From NCBI GenBank assembly GCA_016763665.1, contig JAESTI010000325.1, positions 1-6,115 of the forward strand: a DNA stretch of 6,115 nt. The letters are read 5' to 3'. This DNA comes from Bacteroidia bacterium. Lineage in GTDB: Bacteria > Bacteroidota > Bacteroidia > Flavobacteriales > NORP286. The first letter of the stretch is position 1; every line of letters begins with the position of its first letter. The position numbers and the translations under genes were made by a program. Positions 5,571 through 6,115 of the stretch are shown here, in pieces. The notes beneath the pieces were generated by a model. It made no database searches. It saw only the letters and a program-made list of their open reading frames with translations, and had not been told where the DNA came from.

Positions 5571-5893
5571 CCCAATGTTATTAAGTTTTGGTTGGAAGCC
5601 ATTACTAATCAGTTTAATATATTTATTTTGAATATCGAACAAGGAACAATGATTTTTGATTTTAGAAGTTAAAAGTTGATCTGTGAATACTTGAATTAAT
5701 CAATCGTTCTTCTAAAACAAACTTATATATTCCTTTACATTCTATCATTATTCTAAAATCGTTAATCCTTGTTCTTAAATCAATTTCCAATTTTCAGATA
5801 ACATATTGGTAATCAGAATTTAAAATGCTTAACTAAATGGCATTGCCCTCATCCCCTGACCTTATCCAAAATGATGTATGCTAACTACTTTAC
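5571..5893. other. Non-coding gap between the FecR gene and the receptor
   Basis: These 323 bases are very AT-rich and hold no convincing gene. Up to 72 bases at its left end (5571-5642) would be coding if the receptor starts at TTG 5642. The gap is large for a simple operon, so the receptor probably has its own promoter here. The best single match to the Bacteroidota -7 element is at 5718-5725. I see no clear terminator after the FecR stop. Confidence 0.5.
5718..5725 (-). promoter_or_regulatory. Possible -7 promoter element of the receptor gene
   Basis: The minus strand reads TAAGTTTG, an exact fit to the TAnnTTTG -7 consensus of the Bacteroidota housekeeping sigma factor. No TTG lies at the expected -33 spacing, so the call is weak. 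The site may instead be used by an alternative sigma factor, or be chance in AT-rich DNA. It lies about 148 bases upstream of ATG 5570. Confidence 0.25.
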
Positions 5894-6115
5894 TTAACAT
5901 CCTTCCCCGGTGAGGATTATAGAAGAACCTGCTTTGCTCACCTCCATGTCTAAAGTGGCCTTAAGAACATTCAAAATTTGCAGCAAAGTTTGGTTATCAA
6001 ATGTTCCTGAAACACGGCAATTTTTTATTTCCTTCGATTCAATAATGATGTTACTATGGTAAACCATATTGAGTTTTTTCACAATTGCATTCAGTTTCTT
6101 ATTCTTAAATACCAG
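5894..6115 (-). CDS. FecR-family anti-sigma regulator, C-terminal DUF4974 domain (partial)
   Basis: The frame is open from the right window edge to TAA at 5894-5896, giving the last 73 residues; the start lies beyond 6115. The sequence fits the DUF4974 domain that ends Bacteroidota FecR proteins: a helix-like LVFKNKKLNAIVKKLNMVYH, then NIIIESKEIKNCRVSGTFDN, TLLQILNVLKATLDMEV and a final hydrophobic strand SSIIL. FecR proteins span the inner membrane. Their periplasmic part receives a signal from the STN domain of a partner TonB receptor and controls an ECF sigma factor bound by the cytoplasmic part. The receptor encoded next on the same strand carries an STN domain, which strongly supports this pairing. 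An ECF sigma gene is expected just upstream, outside the window. The membrane segment and cytoplasmic N-terminus are not visible here. An internal GTG at 6082 should not be taken as the start. Confidence 0.88.
   Translation of the reverse strand: MVFKNKKLNAIVKKLNMVYHSNIIIESKEIKNCRVSGTFDNQTLLQILNVLKATLDMEVSKAGSSIILTGEGC

Noticed and set aside
3892..5631. Plus-strand open frames opposite the receptor (3892-4179, 4406-4624, 5104-5292, 5392-5631)
   Set aside because: All are antisense to well-supported receptor domains and have no independent evidence.
1..6115. CRISPR array, tRNA or rRNA genes, transposase, or phage genes
   Set aside because: No regularly spaced direct repeats, no cloverleaf-like or rRNA-like sequence, and no recombinase or phage motifs were seen on either strand.

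Overview
The window reads as chromosomal DNA from a member of the Bacteroidota, probably a Cytophagales-type marine or soil bacterium. This rests on gene content: a FecR tail of the DUF4974 type, a TonB-dependent receptor carrying both an STN and a carboxypeptidase-regulatory-like domain, a DUF4249 lipoprotein, a lipoprotein with an acidic/lysine tail just after its cysteine, and no clear Shine-Dalgarno sites. The exact lineage is inference; no rRNA or tRNA gene is present to anchor it.

Layout from left to right. Positions 1-369 (+) are the C-terminal part of an unrecognised membrane protein that is cut by the window edge. Positions 370-571 are a short convergent gap holding a composite palindromic repeat and a convincing minus-strand terminator. 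Positions 572-1683 (-) are a surface-lipoprotein gene of unknown function that is broken by a frameshift near 1574-1579. Positions 1684-2080 are a 397-base non-coding gap with an inverted pair of repeat copies; one copy is related to the repeat at 404-451. Positions 2081-2899 (-) encode a DUF4249 lipoprotein. Positions 2899-5570 (or 5642) (-) encode a TonB-dependent receptor of about 890 residues that is split by a one-base frameshift at 5042-5046. Positions 5571-5893 are a 323-base gap. Positions 5894-6115 (-) are the C-terminal end of a FecR-family anti-sigma regulator that runs off the right edge.

How the genes work together: FecR, then the STN-bearing receptor, then the DUF4249 lipoprotein, all on the minus strand, form a typical cell-surface-signalling uptake locus. 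By family knowledge, the receptor imports an unknown ligand across the outer membrane using TonB energy. Its periplasmic STN domain contacts FecR, and FecR controls an ECF sigma factor that is expected just beyond the right edge. The DUF4249 lipoprotein, whose start overlaps the receptor stop as TGATG, likely plays a partner role on the surface comparable to SusD. The substrate cannot be read from the sequence.

Two of the three complete genes in the window carry a frameshift at a short simple-sequence tract. Sequencing or assembly error is the simplest reading, with locus decay or slippage as alternatives. I did not find evidence of a new defence, mobile or RNA system. The most unusual non-coding signal is the repeat family, whose two better-preserved copies keep pairing arms through a compensating base change.
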